Positions 54,423 through 64,000 of a stretch of 64,000 nucleotides of DNA are shown piece after piece. Numbering within the stretch: the first letter of the stretch is position 1; each line of letters starts with the position of its first letter. The translations under genes were made by a program, and so were the position numbers. The stretch is from contig BCIA01000001.1 in assembly GCA_001599815.1 (NCBI GenBank), positions 7,004,641 through 7,068,640 of the forward strand, written 5' to 3'. A model generated the notes under the pieces. That model was not told the origin of the DNA, did not search any database, and saw only the letters and a program-made list of their open reading frames with translations. The stretch comes from Furcasterigmium furcatum. Taxonomy: Eukaryota; Ascomycota; Sordariomycetes; Glomerellales; Plectosphaerellaceae.

Positions 54423-54706
54423 CCTCGTCTCTGCTGCACTTTCTGACCTTTCTTCCAAGCTCTCTCACCAGCAGCGACCGACGTCACACCTACATGAACA
54501 CGCTGTACAACGCGCCTGATCCTGATACTTACACGCCGACCCAAGGCCGGTAGAGCTGCTTTCTCGAGCCGTTCTCACTTGCCGCCGGTCATCATCCCGT
54601 CCTCCTCTCAGAGCACAGACTCCGAACCCACGGCCACTGTTGTCACGGATCTGTTAGAAGCCTCGGAGCACTCCGTGCTTCCAGGCCCTCCCCATTCTCA
54701 CTCGCC

Positions 54707-57700
54707 ATGTGAGTCCCTCCCCAGCTTCCGCCTCCCGCTGCTGGCCCCGTCGTGTCCTGACATTCACGCGCCCCCCTCTGTAGGAAGTTTGGCAAGCAAA
54801 TCCAGAAGCGCCAGCTTGAGGTCCCCGAGTATGCCGCCAGCTTCGTCAACTACAAAGCTCTCAAGAAGGTGAAAAATAGCCCCCCTTCCATTGGCCCGCT
54901 CAACTCCCATCCTTCTCCAAGGCAGAAGAGCCCCCAGTCTGCAAAAGAAACATGCCCTGGGCTCTGCTGGTCAATCAGCAGTTCCCCGCCTCACTCGTGG
55001 GCCCCCCGGAGCCCCCGAGATTATGCGGCCTCCGAAATCCTCTTCCTAGGAATGTGACACCGCTGACCCTTATCCCCTTGACCAGTTGATCAAGAAGCTC
55101 TCGGCGACCCCTACTCTGGCCGCCCAGAATGACGTCCACCGCCCAGCCACGCCCGTGGATTCTCAGGCCGCGCTTCAGGCCAACAAGGCTACCTTCTTCT
55201 TTCAACTCGTGAGTGCCCAAGCCATGCATCGACGCAATGTTCATGAACATCCCCCCGGCCTTGCTGACCTCGTCTCAGGAACGAGAGCTCGAGAAGGTCA
55301 ATGCCTTCTACCTGCAGAAGGAAGCCGAGGTACGTCACCACCGGGCCTGCCCCCCACAGGTCCTCGCACTGACGCCCTGTCCCTCCACAGCTCAAGGTGC
55401 GCCTCAAGACGCTCCTTGACAAGAAGAAGGTCCTGCAGTCTCGGGGCCAGGGAATCCCAAGGCGCTCCGTAAAGTTCACCACTCTCGAGGAAGGCTTTCA
55501 ACAATTCGCCAGCGACCTGAACAAGCTCCAACAATTCGTCGAGATCAACGGCACCGCCTTCTCCAAAATCCTTAAAAAATGGGACAAAACGTCGAAGTCC
55601 AAGACAAAAGAGTTGTATCTCTCCCGCGCCGTCGAGGTGCAGCCCTTCTTCAATGCAACCGTCATCAGCGAGCTGTCCGATCAGGCCACCACGAGTCTGC
55701 AGGAGCTCGGCGCGTGGGCCGAAGGCGACCACGTTACGTTTGAAACGAGGGCAGACCATATCGTTACCAGCCAGCATCTCCTCGGCACCGACGAGGGCGA
55801 CGCAGACACATTCCTGTTGGATACAGTGCTTTCAGGCAACTTGGATGCGCTGAAGGATCTGCTGCAACGGATGCAGACTGCCGCGGCAACCGCTGGCTCT
55901 CCAGAACTTCCTTTGATGGAAAGGGTCACCCGAGCATTCCTCGCCGCCATTCACGAAGGCCCCAAAGAGTCTCTTCAGCTGTTGCTCGAGACTGGGTTCG
56001 TCGATATCCAGTCAGAGGACGACATCAACGAGCGAAATTGTCTACACCAGGCCGCCATCTACGGCAAGCTTCACGTCCTGAACTATGGCCTCTCTCGGGG
56101 CGTTTCTATCAGCCGGACGGACGTCTACGGCAGGGTACCTCTGCACTACGCTTGTATGCACGGTCGTCTGGACATGATCGATGCACTTTTGGAGGGTAAG
56201 CAGTCTTGGACAAACCGGAACGGAACAGAGTTGCTGACCATAATCAGAAGCCAACACGACTAGGGATTTGATCGACCACGACAACTTCACGCCGCTGATT
56301 CACGCCATTATCCACGGCCACTTCGACTGTGTCCAGCGGCTCCTGGAAAAGTCTGCGAGGGTCGATCCCGTATCCGATGCAGACCATGTCCCCCTCAACC
56401 TTGCCTGCGAACATGGATCTCTGGAGATTGTCGAGTTGCTGCTGCAGCACGGAGCTCAGATACTTCCTGACGCCGAGGGACTGTATCCCCAGCATCTCGT
56501 TGCTCGATCAGGCCAAACGCCTGACCTCCTACTCCTGCTCAAGGCACATGGTGCCGATCTGGACCAGATCGACAAGCTCTACGGCTGGACACCCCTTGTG
56601 CATGCGGCAAGCGAAGGCGACGCGGCGTGTCTCCAGGCCCTCCTGGCTGTCGGTGCAGACCCCACCATCGTCGACGAGAAGGATCTTCCAGCAATGTACT
56701 ACGCGGCCTGGGAAGGTCATCTGGGCTGCATGACGCTGTTGGCCAAATATCCTGGCCGCACCCGAGCTAGCCCACTTCAAGGCGCCGGCCTCATCCCCCC
56801 AATGATCACAAGCTCTGGGCCGGATCCCATGGCCCTCGATCCTGATGCGATTCCAGAGCTGGAGCTCCCTCCGCCGATCATCCCTCTTAGACGATATGGA
56901 CACAACTTCCTCGACACCAAGACTGTCGTCCAAATTACCTTTGAGGAGAACGGGGAGCAGCCTCTGGTCTTCTTCCAGGACAGCAAATACCCAGCTGCCC
57001 GCCTCACGATATCCTCTAAGGTCTCCGACCTCATTCCGAAGAACATCATGCTTCCTTTCCAAGAAGATACCCGTCTTGCATCTTTCCAAATCGACAACCT
57101 GGACACCTTTACCCTCGACTTTGACGTTTTCCCGACCTACGGAGCCAAGATCATCGCGAAGACGGTGGCTCTGCCCAACACATTCAAGGCTCTGCTCAGC
57201 AGTTCTGGAAAGTGCTGCCTGCCGCTCTTCGACCCACGACTGCGCGCGATCGGGCAGATCAGCTTCTATGTGCAGGTCATCAAGCCGTTCAACGGAAAGC
57301 CCCTGGAGATCACCGATTTCGAGACGTATTGGAAAGCAACGAGCCAATTCGATCGAAGCCCGAGTACCTTTGTCACGGGGTCCAGCTTGTCAGGCGACTT
57401 TGTGCAGCTATTTGTCCAGCATACAAGCGACGGTGTGCCAGTTCTCTGGCCGAGGTGGACCATTCCGTGCGGCGATATCGACTTGCCGGTGGCCAGAATT
57501 TCTTATGAGCAGTTCAACACCATCACCGCGAGGAGCCCTAGTAGGGCAGAGCTTGAGGCTCTCCCGACAAGATCCTCGGCCGACATTCCGGATATTCATC
57601 GCATCCTGGCAACGGCTGGTATTTCCCTGGACCAGGCGCTTGCGACCCTGCCGCGTGGGATGCACGTCAACGTCCAGGTCCTGTACCCGACGGCAGAAGA

Positions 57701-58283
57701 CGAGAAGGCATTCAGCATCGGGCCGACGCAGGACATGAATGCGTTCGTCGACGCCATCCTCACGATTGTTTTCGACCACGCCCGAGCACAGCGCGCGCAG
57801 TCTCTTGAGTCGGTGCGCTCTGTCGTGTTCAGCTCGTACAACACGAGCCTCTGCACGGCGCTCAACTGGAAGCAGCCCAATTTCCCCGTCTTCCTGTGCA
57901 ACGACCTCGGCAGGGAAGACCCCATGCTGGCGCCGAACGTGATTCAAAGTCATGGCCGGCGATCCAGGTCGATCAAGGAGGTGGTCCGGACAGCGCAGAG
58001 CAACAATTTTATGGGTCTGATCTGCTGCTCGCGGTTGCTGGTGGGTCACCCCGTCCCCTGATAAGCAGCCCTTGGGAGATGTTTTACTGACTTTTTGCAG
58101 GATATGGTCCCCGCCCTCGTGGACGCGATCAAGTCGCACGGGCTGGCGCTGGTGACAGACAAGTCGGCCGAGGTGCCGACGGCCTCCTCGCTCGCGGATC
58201 CGTTCCCGCGGCTGCCCAAGGGCGTGGACGGCGTGCTGAAGAACCATGGCGTTCTGCGTTTCAACGAGTCTATAGACGTGTAA
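54707..58283 (+). CDS. nuc-2: NUC-2/PHO81 phosphate-sensing CDK inhibitor (SPX-ankyrin)
   Basis: Seven coding exons: 54707-54708, 54784-54868, 55086-55208, 55279-55329, 55391-56195, 56248-58040 and 58101-58283, giving 1013 residues. The first coding exon supplies only the A and T of the start codon. The intron beginning GTGAGT follows, and the G comes from exon 2 (then KFGKQIQKRQLEVPEYAASF). An SPX domain (about 1-200) senses inositol pyrophosphates (YKALKKLIKKLSA, KVRLKTLLDKK). Ankyrin repeats span about 222-560 (DVYGRVPLHYACMHGRLDMI, HVPLNLACEHGSLEIVELLL). A C-terminal region related to glycerophosphodiester phosphodiesterases follows (about 570-1013; QISFYVQVIKPFNG, GVPVLWPRWTIPCGDIDLPV) but looks catalytically degenerate. 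NUC-2 inhibits the PREG-PGOV cyclin-CDK under phosphate starvation so that NUC-1 activates phosphate genes. Confidence 0.93.
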
Positions 58284-58668
58284 TTTCCGGGCGGTACCCC
58301 AGTCCATTCGAGTTGTTTCTGCATCTACGGCGGCGGGAGGGAGGTAGTGCGATATATCATGAGAAATAGATTTGCTTCCGTCTCGGGGGATGTGATTTGA
58401 GTTTTATCATCAGGGCAAAGGGTGTTCACATCATGAAGGTGGTCAGGTCATGTCTTGAGCTTGGGAGCATTGGGTGGCATGCCGTTTTCGAGGAATAAAG
58501 TGGCTGGATTCAGGAGGTCCCCCTGTGTACCGTATATCGTCATCATTATCATCGTGTAATAAGCTCAATGCCGTTGCCGCTATGCACATGTACAGATATC
58601 GTACTCCCTACTCAGAATACCGCTATGCCCGAACTCCATGTTTACCCAGGATGATGGAAACGTGGACG
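58284..58668. other. Intergenic, convergent 3' ends
   Basis: About 385 bp between the nuc-2 stop and the end of the minus-strand membrane-protein gene. It is AT-richer than its surroundings, as expected of 3' UTRs. No gene is seen. Confidence 0.6.
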
Positions 58669-59368
58669 TCATGCCCCCTTGTAATCGTACGTCAGCCCCC
58701 TCAGCTCGCCCTCGGGGTCGACGCTCCCCATGATCAGCTTGGCCGCGAGCACGGCGCCGTAGACTAGGGCGGGGAAGCTATCGAGGCCGATGAAGGTGTA
58801 GTGCTTCTCGTAGTCGGCCTTTGCGGACGCCCATCCTGCGAGAAGCACGAGGGCGCAGAGGACGAGGTTGAGGTAGGGGAGGTATATGTCGAGGGGGCTC
58901 CTCGCGGGGGCGGTGAAGGGTGCGGCGGCGGCGGCGCGGCGGTCTCGGAGGGCGTTCTGGGAGCGGACCTTGGCGGGCTGTACGAGGGCGTCGAGGGGGG
59001 GGATGCCGGTCGACTCGGGGGGTAGGGCGTAGACGAGGTATGCGGTCGAGAGGAGGGATGTTATCGCGAGGAGGGGGCGGGAGGAGAAGGGCCCGTGGAG
59101 GATGTAGGGGATCGTGGAGAGGAATGGGAGGGGGAGGAGGATGAGGCGGAAGAGGGCGTTGCGGGAGGTGTTTTCGGCGGAGAGGCGGGTGATGAGGGAG
59201 TCTTGCTCTAGGGGGGTGTTAGCGTTGGGATGCGACGGAGAGGGCCAGCAGGGGAGGGCGCGGACCTTGCTCGTCGATGGCTTCGGGCAGGGAGTCGTCG
59301 TCAGAGTCGTCGGCGGGGTAGTGGAACGGTCTGCGGTGGCGAGAGGGGCCGCCTTCGGTGTTGGCCAT
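58669..59368 (-). CDS. Small multispan membrane protein, uncharacterised
   Basis: Exons on the minus strand, 59368-59266 and 59207-58669, give 213 residues. The 58-bp intron (GTCCGC to CCCTAG, branch CGCTAAC) joins IDEQ to EQDSLITRL. The N-terminus is hydrophilic and acidic (YPADDSDDDSLPEAIDEQ). Four hydrophobic stretches at about 53-72, 79-97, 142-162 and 178-196 suggest four membrane spans (FRLILLPLPFLSTIPYI, PLLAITSLLSTAYLVYAL, YLPYLNLVLCALVLLAGWAS, FPALVYGAVLAAKLIMGS). There is no signal peptide. I do not recognise the family. The frame, intron and hydrophobic pattern support a real gene. Confidence 0.75.
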
Positions 59369-60189
59369 GGCGGCCGGGTATGGCGGGCAATGTAGTACTG
59401 TGTTGGCACAGGTAATTTCTGAGAGATGAAGGGGTGCTTCGGGTTGGTGTTTGATCTTTGGAGGTTGATGTTCGGGGACAATTTGAGGTCGGGCCAGGTA
59501 CACTCAGCCTTATGACGAAGGTGTCAGGGTATGACGAAAGGGCCTCGTGATGAGCTCCGATTGGCCGGAGCTGTTTGAGCGTCAGGGTCCAGCCCACTGG
59601 AGCTCGACACACTCACCGGAAGCTCCAGGGCAGTTCAGTCTTCCAACTGCAGTGCTCCAAGTTCCCTCCGACATCCATGGATCTGCCCGCAACCTGAGGC
59701 TAAAACATTCCATGATGGGTTCTGGAAGGTGCCAAAACCCATGCATCCTGAACGGCGTCCATGAGATGCCAAGATGCTCATACGCGGAATGCTTCCATGT
59801 CCCCTGTCGGTAAGTGGGTCTTGATGCAAGGCTCGTACTTACAGCGTACTGAACTCCCTAAGTACCTGTCGTACTCGTAAATATGAATCTGGAATAGCCT
59901 GAGCGCGCATGGATCAGGTGCAGTTACCGTCCTTTTGTCACAGAGGATCATGTCCAGGAGACATGATATTTACGACTTACGACCGTAGAAGACAGTCGAA
60001 GGACAGAATGAGGCCTCTCTTCAATGATCCCAGGGAGTCTCCGCCTGAGGGTAACTTCGCAACGCGGCAACGGTGATGGGTCCCTCGATATAAGGTGCCC
60101 TCCAGGCCTCCTCTCTCTCTCGCCATAAGGACATCGGGTCTTCTTTGCCCCATTATCTGCTGTCAATATACAATTTCAACCGGCTCGCC
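59369..60189. other. Divergent promoter region, small membrane protein / ABC transporter
   Basis: About 820 bp between divergent genes. A TATA-like GATATAAGG lies at 60087-60095, about 100 bp before the transporter ATG. The rest shows no gene or repeat. Confidence 0.5.
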
Positions 60190-63100
60190 ATGTCGCAGTC
60201 ATGTCCAGTCGACATCGATCGGTCCTTCGGCCCTTGGGCCGGAGTGGCATGTCGTGGCGGCTTCGACTTTACTCTCATGTTCGAAGAGAGCATCTTCACG
60301 CTTCCATTGCAGTGCCTGTTTCTCTTGATACTGCCATTTCGACTCTGGCAGCTTACTCGGATGAAGAAGAAAGTCATCTCTAATGTTCAGGGCATATTCA
60401 AACTTGTATCTTCTTCCGCTCTCTCCCCAGAATGTTGACATCGTCTAACTGTGGTACAGAGTCTGGCAGCATGTGTGCTTGTCCTCGCCGTTGCTCTTCT
60501 TGGGCTCTGGGCAAGCGGCTCGTCCACCCTACGAACTCGTGTGACCGTCCCAGCAGCGTCCCTGGTAGTCATGGCGTCTCTGGGATGCTGTCTGCATCTG
60601 TGGCTGGAACACGAGCGCAACATCAAACCCTCTTTCATCGTCTTCGCCTATCTGTTCCTCTCCGTCCTGTTAGACCTCCCGCGGTGTCGCACCCTGTGGA
60701 TGGCAGAAACCACTTCTACCCTCCCAGCTCTCTTCACCTGTGCCCTGGCATTGCGGTTCATTTTGCTCGTGGTCGAGTCGGCCGGAAAGCGACCCTTCTT
60801 GATCCCCGAGTACCGCGCCTATGCCAAGGAGACCACCGCGAGCACACTCAGCAGAAGCACCTTCTTCTGGCTGAGCTCCCTCTTTCTCAGGGGATACAAA
60901 TCAAATCTCGCACTGGAGGACCTCGATCCGCTTATTCCCAAGCTCGATTCCGCCCCCTTGCATCGTGCCTATCAGAATGCCTGGGACCAAGGTACGTAGG
61001 CACCAAACCACTGTTCAGCGCCTCCTCGGAGATGCCTTGCTTACTTGCGAGACGGCAGTCCCCGACAAATCTGTCAATGGAGTGCTCTACAGTACCTGGC
61101 TGAGGGTGTTCATGGGCTCGGTCATGACTGCTTTTGTCCCCAAACTCATCCAGGTCGGCTTCCTGTACACGCAGCCCTTCTTGATCGAGCAGGGCATCAA
61201 ACTCGCCAGCAGGCCCCCGGGAATGCCCTACGACAACATGGGATACGGCTTGATTGGCGCATATGCCATCGTATACACCGGAATAGCCGTAAGCCTCGGC
61301 CCCCTTTTCAGGAGAACAACTATCTCACATATGCCCCAGGTCTCGACCGGCCAGTACGACTGGCGGACTCACCGTGCGGCGTCCATCATGCGCGGAGGTC
61401 TCATCGGCATGATCTACCAAAAGTCGTTACGTCTCGACATCACCACGCCAGACGTGAGCCCCGAAGGCGCCCTGACACTGGCGAGTACCGATGTCGAGAC
61501 GGCCATGATGGGTGTCATCTTCTTTCACGACATCTGGGCCGCCTTTCTCGAGATAGGCGTCGGCACGTTCCTGATCTACAGGCAGCTGGGCCCTGCGTGC
61601 GCCATGCCCCTGGCTATCGTCTTCATCGCGCTCGTCATCTCGGCCTTCATCGCCATGCCCATCGGCAAGGCCCAGGCAGCCTGGATCCAGGCCTCGCAGG
61701 ACCGCGTCACCATGACTTCCAAGACGCTCGGGAGCATCAAGCCACTCAAGATCTCGGGCCTCAGCGGTCTGACATTCTCCATGATCCAGAAACTGAGGAC
61801 CAAGGAGCTGCAGGTCTCCGAGAGGTACAGGAAGCTCCTCGCGGGAACACTGGTCCTGATGATCTGCATCCCCATCTGGTCGCCGGTCTTGACCTTCTGC
61901 GTCTTTGCCGCCCAGGGCGTGGAGGTCCTGAACTTCGAAAAGGCGTTCACGTCCCTGGCGTTGCTGACGCTCGTGAACCGCCCGCTGACCAGTATTCTCT
62001 TCGCTTTCCCTGTCGTTGCTAGCTCGATGACATCTTTCCAGCGGATCCAGAACTTTTTGAACGGCAAGGAGCGGCGCGACAACAGGATCACTGCACGAGG
62101 AGGGACGAAGGATGTCATCCACAGCGATGTCGGCAAGGATTGGAACGAGGCCACGAAAACCGAGTCGCAGGATATCATTCTGGAACAGCAGGCTCCAGCT
62201 CCCCTCGAAGATGGTCTCATTGCCTCGGTTCAAGGCAAGTTCTCGTGGTCTGACGACGCGGAGCCCGTTATCGACATCAGCGGCTGGGACATCCGGACCA
62301 AGGCTTTCACTCTTCTCCTTGGGCCTGTCGGATGCGGGAAGTCGACACTTCTGAAGACCCTTCTGGGCGAGCTTTCGGGTTTCGAAGGGACCGTCCGCAC
62401 CAACTTCGCAAGGGTCGGGTACTGCAGCCAGACCGCTTGGCTCCCGAACGATACGGTGCGCGGTATCATCGTTGGGCCGGCAGACTTCGATGAGGCCTGG
62501 TACCGTCAGGTCCTGAGGGCGTGTGCCCTGGAGCAGGACATCCAAGAGTGGCCCAAAGGAGAGGACACCATTGCTGGAACCATGGGAATCTCCATGAGTG
62601 GTGGCCAGCGACATCGTCTGGTATGTGCCCAATCCGACTCTACGTGACAGCCTTTACGAGAATGCTGACGCCCAGGTAGTCGATCGCACGTGCTTTGTAC
62701 TCCCGAGCCGAGTTCCTAATCTTCGACGACCCCTTTAGTGGCCTTGATGCCGAAACGGAGGACATTATCTTCCACAACTTGCTGGGAGACGGCGGGCTGC
62801 TGCGGCAGGTAGAGATGACGGTTGTTCTCGCCTCGTCTGACGGTACGTACATTCTTGCCGATCACGCCGGATACCGACTGACTGTTCCTAGTTCGCCGCG
62901 CGCCGTACGCCGATCAAATTGTGCTCCTGAGCGACAAGGGGCGGATCACCGAGGCCGGCACCCCTGAAGAGCTCGGCCCCAAACTGGGAACCCCTGAGAC
63001 GGGACAGGGCCCAATCACGCGTCCGGCGGGTGGCCTTTCAGCAGGCAGATATGAAGAAGGCGGCCGAGCGGGTGTTCCGAGCCAGACGATGGTCGCAGAC

Positions 63101-64000
63101 ATGGAGTACCAGGCCCAAACTGCCCGTCGCTTGGGTGATTCCAAGCTCTATAGCTTCTACGCCGGCGCAGTTGGCTGGGTTCCCCTGGCACTGTTTGTCG
63201 GATCGATGGCCATCTTTGCCTTTTGCAGCTCCTTTCCCAGTAAGTCTGCCTGCTATAGGAGTACCGAAAACACGGTATGTCTCTGACGCCATGCACAGAT
63301 ATCTGGTTAAAGTGGTGGGCGGAGGCCAACCTCACAGGGTCGGACTCTAATCTGGGCAAATGGCTCGGTGTCTACGTTGCCCTCGGTGTAGGCTCAGTCC
63401 TTTCCGTGCTATTTGGTTCATGGTAAGTATGCCCGTCAGAGGCCCTGTGGGTTGAGGATCTGACCGTCTTGATTCCAGGGAGCTCTTCATCAGCGTCATC
63501 AACAACTCAGGCATCTACTTCCACAACCTTCTCGTGGAAGCCACCTCAAAGTAGGATATCTTCTTCTGCAGATGAATCGGCCCAAGTTGACGAGTTCTAG
63601 GGCATCTTTGACTTTCCATTCAACTGTGGATAGCGGTGTTACCGTCAACAGATTCAGCCAGGATCTCCAACTTATCGACATGGAGTTGCCAGCGACTGCG
63701 CTGGGACTCGCCGTCGGTACGTATTCACAGCACTTACACTTGTTACACGATAAGGCAGGCGCTGATACAGTTCTCTGGAACAGGAGTTGCTTTTGGAATT
63801 GCAGAATTCGTCATGATCGCCGTGTCCTCACGTTACATCGCCGTGATACTGCCCTTCCTGATCCTCTGCTTCTACATGATCCAGCACTTCTACCTACGGA
63901 CATCCCGACAGATTCGTCTCCTCGACATTGAGCTCAAAGCGCCTCTCTACACGCAGCTCATCAAGACCATCGACGGCCTCGTGACGATCAGGGCATTCCA
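60190..64000 (+). CDS. ABC transporter, subfamily C (MRP type), 3' partial
   Basis: Nine exons are visible: 60190-60405, 60460-60991, 61059-62620, 62680-62842, 62892-63239, 63299-63422, 63479-63550, 63601-63716 and 63784 to the window end. They encode about 1116 residues, roughly three quarters of a typical fungal ABC-C protein. An N-terminal extra membrane domain with about five spans (1-170) precedes TMD1 (about 255-560). NBD1 has Walker A GPVGCGKSTLL (about 671-681), signature MSGGQ (about 761-765) and Walker B FLIFDDP (about 783-789). A linker rich in Gly/Pro leads into TMD2 (from about 880; LYSFYAGAVGWVPLALFVGS), ending in LKAPLYTQLIKTIDG. Such transporters export drugs, toxins or metabolites at the plasma or vacuolar membrane. 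The substrate is unknown. The eight-intron structure is dense compared with the neighbouring genes. Confidence 0.9.

Larger units (their letters stand above)
52357..54706. other. Upstream region and long leader of nuc-2
   Basis: About 2.3 kb between the CUE gene and the NUC-2 start. The left part holds TAGGTAC (52812-52818) and CACGTG (52604-52609). From about 53430 the sequence becomes C/T-rich like a fungal 5' leader and holds another CACGTG (54417-54422). It contains overlapping frames of 136 and 188 codons (53909-54319, 53953-54519) that are low-complexity Pro/Ser/Arg and may be upstream ORFs rather than genes. Confidence 0.5.

Noticed and set aside
53909..54519. An extra protein-coding gene before nuc-2
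   Set aside because: The two overlapping frames are low-complexity Pro/Ser/Arg sequence in the C/T-rich leader, with no domain. They are better treated as possible upstream ORFs.
57408..58307. A 299-codon minus-strand frame in the 3' part of nuc-2
   Set aside because: It is antisense to the conserved C-terminal domain of NUC-2 and lacks any domain of its own.
61427..62632. A 401-codon minus-strand frame in the ABC transporter
   Set aside because: It is antisense to TMD1 and NBD1. The sense strand carries Walker and signature motifs.
1..64000. A single biosynthetic gene cluster joining the NRPS and the ABC transporter
   Set aside because: They lie 55 kb apart with about 18 mostly housekeeping genes between them, so there is no support for one cluster inside this window.

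Overview
The window is nuclear DNA from a filamentous ascomycete (Pezizomycotina, most likely a Sordariomycete). The reasons are dense, GC-rich genes interrupted by 45-125 bp GT-AG introns with CTAAC/CTAAT-type branch sites, and a gene set typical of that group: a siderophore-type NRPS, NUC-2/PHO81, a Pex14/17-like peroxin, HDA1 with an Arb2-like tail, DHX35, a GMC oxidoreductase and an ABC-C transporter. The genus cannot be fixed from the sequence alone. There are no rRNA genes, convincing tRNAs, CRISPR arrays or intact transposons.

Layout. 1-5.1 kb: the 3' part of a nonribosomal peptide synthetase (A-T-C-degenerate A-T-C), an architecture I associate with the fusarinine siderophore synthetase NPS6/SidD. 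6.3-7.7 kb (-): a DUF4050/Gag1-like clamp protein. 9.4-11.0 kb (-): a glutamine-rich low-complexity protein with internal duplications. 11.5-11.9 kb: a diverged tandem repeat in non-coding DNA. 12.3-13.7 kb (-): an INO80 subunit (Ies2/PAPA-1). 15.3-16.4 kb (+): a Pex14/17-like peroxin. 16.9-20.8 kb (-): a 1318-residue chromodomain protein. 22.7-23.7 kb (+): Rab11/Ypt3. 24.6-25.9 kb (+): BRX1. 27.7-29.0 kb (+): an F-box protein. 30.1-32.4 kb (+): an HDA1-class histone deacetylase. 32.9-35.3 kb (+): an RS-rich protein with a long first intron. 36.3-37.5 kb (-) and 40.6-42.9 kb (-): two single-pass membrane proteins. 44.8-46.9 kb (-): a DHX35-type DEAH helicase. 47.8-50.1 kb (+): a secreted GMC oxidoreductase. 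50.8-52.4 kb (+): a CUE protein of the Cue5 type. 54.7-58.3 kb (+): NUC-2/PHO81. 58.7-59.4 kb (-): a small multispan membrane protein. 60.2-64 kb (+): the 5' part of an ABC-C transporter that runs off the window.

Most of the window is housekeeping: chromatin (Ies2, chromodomain protein, HDA1), RNA (BRX1, RS protein, DHX35), traffic and degradation (Rab11, CUE, F-box, peroxin) and phosphate sensing (NUC-2). Only the NRPS, GMC enzyme, Q-rich protein and ABC transporter look like accessory or environment-facing functions, and they are scattered rather than clustered. I did not find a clear new biological system. The points most worth a second look are the degenerate adenylation domain of the NRPS, the start codon of nuc-2 split by an intron, the GC-AG intron of the DHX35 gene, the 765-bp first intron of the RS-protein gene, the diverged tandem repeat at 11.5-11.9 kb, and the possible Atg8-binding motif of the CUE protein. 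All exon joins were deduced by eye from splice signals, reading frame and family conservation.
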